From NCBI GenBank assembly GCA_001247695.2, contig LGRX02024557.1:1-22171 (forward strand): a stretch of DNA of 22,171 nucleotides, given 5' to 3'. The notes beneath the pieces are model-generated. The model was not told the DNA's origin. It ran no database searches and saw only the letters and a list, made by a program, of their open reading frames with translations. Both the position numbers and the translations under genes were made by a program. Positions 18,055-22,171 of the stretch are shown piece by piece. The stretch comes from Cymbomonas tetramitiformis. Lineage: Eukaryota; Chlorophyta; Pyramimonadophyceae; Pyramimonadales; Pyramimonadaceae. How positions within the stretch are numbered: position 1 is the first letter of the stretch; the number at the start of each line of letters is the position of its first letter.

Positions 18055-20969
18055 ATGCGACAACCCCCGCGCTTTCCGTGTCCTAACCCTTCTTGTGGAA
18101 AAATATGTGCGACCAGGCGTGGGCTTCATTACCACCTCCGATCGACACTGTGTCGCAAAGTACACCCGGACTCCAATACACATGCAAGTCCCCCTACCCT
18201 ACACAGCGACAGCTTGCATATTCGTGAAGACCTTGACGATTCTAACAATAATTTTGTCGTAGATCACGTGAACACTCGCGAACCAGAAATAGGCGGAGTA
18301 CAGGCATCACAGGAGAGTTTTGGAGAACAGGTCGAAAAAAGTGCTTATGAAACTCACCTGGATCAAACATATCCGATTTTCCCAGAGCCTCCACAGCGCG
18401 ATCCTACGCAGTCGCAGTCTCCATTATCCCCAGACGAAATCGTTATATCCGAAATATTGAAAAGTCTATCTCATCGACTTGGTGACAAGCTTCTGAACCT
18501 TATTCACTCTCCAGGTTTCACTCCAGCACAGATCCGGTTTGTCACATCCCTAGATATGTACAAGTACGTGCTAGATTCCAAGGGCAAAAAGTGGGCTCCT
18601 CCAAAAAATATGGCGAGACCTGGCGATGGTCAAGACTTATGGCTTCACTATGTTGAAGACCCATGTGTGGAGCTCCAAAAAATTGTAGAGGACCCTAGGA
18701 ACAGACCGTTTGAGCTTTGCCCAGCCTCACAAAACACACCCTCAAATGAGGACAGCGACCATGCGTATACTACCTTTCAAAGTGGGGAGGCATTCAAGTT
18801 GGCTTTTAACTCTATTCCTCCGAAGTCCTTGCTCATACCTTGGAGTTTTTGGGGAGATGGGTCACTTCTTTCGCTTGGGAGCAAGTTCGAGTTCCATCCC
18901 ATTGTGATTAAATGCCCCGCCCTGCACATCAACGATGTCAGCAGCGATCACGCACGAGGTCTCTTGGGTTTACTGCCTTCACTACACGCTAAGCCAGAGC
19001 TCGGTTTGGGAGATAATAGCTTCAAATTTCGCCAACGAAAACGAGAACTCCTCCACGAGTGCCTGGAGGTCATTCTTAAACCACTCAAGGAAGCTTCGTG
19101 GAGTGGGGTTGTTATGAAACCTGGTGCTTATCCTCGAACACTGTGCTATCCGTGGTTGGCTTATGTTAATGTTGACCTCCTTGAAGGTTGGAGCCTCGCG
19201 TGCTTGAAGATGCATACCCCCGACATACACCGACACGTCAAAAATTCAGAGATCTCAACCAGGTATAGCGAACCAGTGAGCAACTTCAATACACGGCGTA
19301 GCAGTGTGCTTGCTCAAGGTGTGGACCTGGCGATCGAGATACGAAACACTGGCGCTCGAGGGTGTGTTGAAAAGGCCAAGCAGATTGAGGATCATTATGG
19401 CATTTGGCCGGTCGTGAGTGCGCTTCGTGGTTTTAGGGGTACCGATCCAGTGCACTGTATCTCAAGTGCAGACGTCACTCACCAAGATAACAGTGGAGTT
19501 GGGCTACAGCTTACACTAGCACTACTCTATGATATAAAGACTTTTTCACAAGGTCTTCGAACGTGGTGGGTGTGATCGACTCAAGGTTAGCGCAGCTCGC
19601 TAGGCTCAGCGCGGTGGGACTCCCTTCAAATGTGGCGAAGGTGTGGGCCAACATTTATCTTTATTGCCCAAACACAGCTAAACATACCTTTTAACTGTGA
19701 CCGAGTACCCACATACATATAGAAATATGTGCATACCCCATGTTTTTTCATAAGCACTTCCAAAAGGGTTTGTGAAAACCTTTCTTATGTTATTGTATGG
19801 TGTGACAGATTGGTGCAGGAAACATAAGTGCACACGAAAGGGCAAGCGTCGTTGCCTACTTGCCTTATGTCCTCGTTGGAATTTTCCCAAACAACTCTCG
19901 GGTGGAGGTATTTGTGCTCTACAACGAATGGCGACAGCTCAGAGACATGCGTAAACACTCCCAGCAAAGCCTTGGTACCTTAGCAAACAAACGGATACAA
20001 ACCCAAAGCAAAATATTGTCTGTCTTCCCTATTCGAAATGCTCAAGAAGGTGGTTGGAACTTTCCAAAGTTTTGGAATATGCGACAGTATGAGCACTGGA
20101 TCCCTAATGTTGGCAGTGCTAGCTTAACTGACACAGGCTCTGATGAGAGAACCAATAAAAACATCAAGAGTGGTTCTCAAGCCTTAAACAACAGAGTGAA
20201 TCAAACCAACAACATTCTTATGCGTGAACTCATGGTTAAAGAGGAGCTCGAAGCTATTAAAGCTGCCACAGGTGCATCTCGTGGAGGCTTTGGGATCACA
20301 CAGCGTGCTGCAGATACCATGGAGTGCGCCTTAACAAAAAAACCTCACCTTGTAAAATATGAAGAACTTCTACAGGGTGATCCCCTTTTGCTGTCAAAAG
20401 AGGTCCGTGCTCTCTTAGCAAGTCAACCTGAACTTAAACATTTTGCACGCAAACTGGTTAGTTTCGTTATGGAGGGGGAAAGTGCTGGACACACGGCTGG
20501 ACGCAGAGTGTACATACATAAAGTTGTAGCAATGCCACCAGCAGAAGACGACTCCGAGGGGACATATATCATCCGTGCAGCCTCCAAGTTCCATGGCGAG
20601 CCTAGATTCGATACTGTCAAAGTTAGGATGGCCACCTCCCTAGAGCCAGACCTACCAGATGAATATATGCAAGTGAGAACAATATTCTCCTATTATAGTG
20701 CACAGGACGCAGGACTCCGTGAACCTAGAGTGCACGTTGCAATTTTCGGAAGATGGTATCAGAGGATGGGAGTCTCCACGCACCTTCAAAGTATGCGCTT
20801 AAAATGGGAAAGTCACAAAGTAGGAAGGCTCACCCTTCCATACCGATATGATTGTATATTTTTAGACAGTATCAGGTTAGAGCGGGTCGTGATAATACCA
20901 AACTTTGAAGACTCACCTGGGACTCATGAGGATGCAAAAACTTTTTATGTATATAGAAATTGGGGCTAA
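18055..20969 (+). CDS. Plavaka-like (CACTA superfamily) transposase, one frameshift
   Basis: Part one, 18055-19575, encodes 506 residues. It begins with a C2H2-like zinc finger (Cys9, Cys14, His27, Cys33 or His37), followed by an acidic linker and the transposase core. IPWSFWGDGSLLSLGSKFEF (261-280, candidate catalytic Asp268) plus HPIVIKCPAL match the hallmark block of Plavaka-type transposases; HCISSADVTHQDN (468-479) may hold the second Asp. Just after this the frame is lost. A one-base shift between the T5 tract at 19542-19546 and 19573 gives VIDSRLAQLARL and leads to a donor AAG|GTGTGG at 19641. The acceptor at 19806-19808 reopens the frame (IGAGNISAHERASVV) through 20969. The tail has WNMRQYEHWIPN and GSDERTNKNIKSG, whose Glu may be the third catalytic acid. 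The copy is probably recently inactivated, unless the shift is a sequence error. Confidence 0.75.
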
Positions 20970-21101
20970 TAATAACCCGGTCTGCAGTTAAAGTGTTTGT
21001 GCTATGCTGTGTGTCTCACAACTTCACAATAGTAGGTACCAAAAAGCTCTTCAAAAGTCTTTGTGCGTGGCCTGATATGCACCTTGCATTTACTGTATAT
21101 C
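20970..21101. other. Convergent intergenic spacer
   Basis: About 130 bp separate the TAA of the + strand transposase from the stop of the - strand gene. It must hold both 3' ends. Nothing else is recognisable. Confidence 0.4.
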
Positions 21102-21887
21102 CTATTTAAAGTTCTTCAAGTAAAGCCCTAGCATGTACCTCCGAAATAAGGGTCCAGGGATACTGTCACCTATGCGCTGAGCTCCCACATGAAACCCAAC
21201 ATCTGCATCTGAGCCTTGGTGCAGTACAAAACCTCCGTGGGATATATGTACTTCAACACCAGTTTGAGGACAAATATACACACCGGAATATGCATCCAGT
21301 TGCTCTTGCGTCAACACCTCTTCTGGGTTATCACTAATTATAACGTTGCATATGAGGGTATAGCTGAAACCCTTGTTGGTATCCAAATGTAAGAGAGGGC
21401 ACCCATCACACGTGCAAGCGCCACTTGAAAAATATGCCTTGCCTTCCATGCCCATTCGCTGGTCCGGGCTCACTTCCTGCACCACCAACTTTGTAAAGAA
21501 TATATGTGACAGACACAACCACACGCAAGCTATGTCGAAGGCATACACAACACTTTGGATATATGAAAGTAGGGCAAGCATCACAAGGGCACGGTTTATT
21601 ACCTCGAACAACTTTGTGATTTCTTTTAAGTAGACGTCCTTGTTCATGAAAGAGGTCACCCAGTCAGCAAGCTTGTCAGGCGCTTGTAAAACCTTGCCAG
21701 CTTGCAAGTGGAGCTCTTGGAGGAACGCAACTTTTGCGTTCCAGGACTCAAGTTCCATGTCAGATGGCTGCTTGGGCGGCTTGAATGGGGTATTGGCGTA
21801 TTGGTCAAACGCCAAGCTAAGCTTGCCTCGCTCACGTTCCCTCAGGCTCCACTTGCCTGATTCCAACAAATATGCTTTATGACCCAC
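21102..21887 (-). CDS. Unknown protein, two 3' exons
   Basis: Exons 21887-21603 and 21476-21102, joined in phase 0. The 126-bp intron (GAG|GTAATA ... GTGCAG|GAA) is a multiple of three and lacks stops, so an unspliced reading shows a false hydrophobic segment (ALVMLALLSYIQSVV) that I think is intron. The first base of the upper exon follows TATCCTAG, a good acceptor, so this is an internal exon and the gene starts beyond it, perhaps outside the window. The protein is Lys/Leu-rich at first (ELHLQAGKVLQAPDKLADW); the second exon has a Cys cluster, CTCDGC, and ends FRRYMLGLYLKNFK. I recognise no family. It converges on the transposase gene. Confidence 0.55.
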   Translation of the reverse strand: MGHKAYLLESGKWSLRERERGKLSLAFDQYANTPFKPPKQPSDMELESWNAKVAFLQELHLQAGKVLQAPDKLADWVTSFMNKDVYLKEITKLFEVINRALVMLALLSYIQSVVYAFDIACVWLCLSHIFFTKLVVQEVSPDQRMGMEGKAYFSSGACTCDGCPLLHLDTNKGFSYTLICNVIISDNPEEVLTQEQLDAYSGVYICPQTGVEVHISHGGFVLHQGSDADVGFHVGAQRIGDSIPGPLFRRYMLGLYLKNFK

Positions 21888-22089
21888 CTAGGATATATGT
21901 CTCAAGCATAGCCCACGCACACAGATACACTCATATGTTAACACATATCTTAGCACACGCACAGCTACCCACATATTCCAGCACATATATTAGCACACGC
22001 ACAGATACCCACATATTTCAGCACACATATCTCAGCACACGCACAGCTACCCACATATTTCAGCACACATATCTTAGCACATATATGTG
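21888..22089. repeat. Satellite, about 40-bp units, related to the 13-kb array
   Basis: Units of AGCACACGCACAG(C/A)TACCCACATATT recur about every 40 bp (near 21951, 21991 and 22032) with the variable join TCAGCACACATATCT(T/C)A. The words GCACACGCACAG, ACATATC and TAGCAC are shared with the intronic satellite at 12900-14235, so both belong to one family. Confidence 0.8.
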
Positions 22090-22171
22090 CAAGGGCTTCA
22101 CTGTATATGCAAGTGACAAGGGCTCCACTATGTATGCAAGTGACAAGGGCTCCACTATATATGCAAGTGGC
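22090..22171. repeat. 27-bp tandem repeat running off the window
   Basis: The unit CAAGGGCTCCACTATATATGCAAGTGA starts at 22090, 22117 and 22144, with one or a few substitutions. The third copy is complete bar the last bases and the array reaches the end of the window, so its true length is unknown. Confidence 0.85.

Noticed and set aside
18982..19455. - strand frames of 66-84 codons opposite the Plavaka-like transposase
   Set aside because: Shadow frames of a gene with clear transposase motifs.
21477..21602. Transmembrane segments in the protein at 21102-21887
   Set aside because: The hydrophobic stretch coincides exactly with a GT...AG interval of 126 bp in phase 0, so it is better explained as an intron.

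Overview
This is nuclear DNA of a eukaryote and is almost entirely transposable elements plus tandem repeats. Evidence: AG|GT...AG spliceosomal introns with conserved phase, copia-type and DIRS-type reverse transcriptases, and two DNA transposases of the CACTA/Plavaka kind. TNP2-like transposases are commonest in the plant/algal lineage and Plavaka-like ones are best known from fungi. I cannot assign a species; a repeat-rich alga or other protist is my guess. I saw no bacterial-type operon, tRNA, rRNA or CRISPR array.

Positions 1-612 hold no gene I can support. From about 613 to 7795 lies a CACTA (En/Spm) element. Its transposase gene, on the + strand, has 13 exons and 12 introns (about 1224/1378-7249). 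Both ends of the element, and every one of its introns, carry arrays of the short motif GAAGAY and its complement RTCTTC, often repeating about every 10 bp. Three of the introns sit in a 305-bp intron+exon unit repeated three times in tandem; because the exon part is 141 bp, the reading frame survives. This is the most unusual signal in the first third of the window.

The right-hand repeat array abuts a truncated DIRS-like reverse transcriptase on the - strand (7776-8267). After about 900 bp without a clear gene comes the 3' half of a copia element on the - strand (RT 11264-10248, RNase H 10266-9148, separated by a frameshift). Its gag/protease/integrase part is missing, and it ends at a 28-bp minisatellite (11390-11620).

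From 11848 to the right edge there is a coherent second unit. A seven-exon - strand gene of unknown function (17592-11848, 536 codons plus stop when spliced) diverges across a 462-bp region from a + strand Plavaka-like transposase gene (18055-20969, one frameshift, one intron). A serine/threonine-type protein kinase gene (16133-14797, - strand) lies inside an intron of the unknown gene. A further - strand gene (21887-21102) converges on the transposase. A satellite built on ACACATATCCTAGCAC fills one intron of the unknown gene (12862-14460) and reappears at the right edge (21890-22085). That suggests 11.8-22.1 kb may be one large DNA transposon carrying accessory genes, including a kinase.
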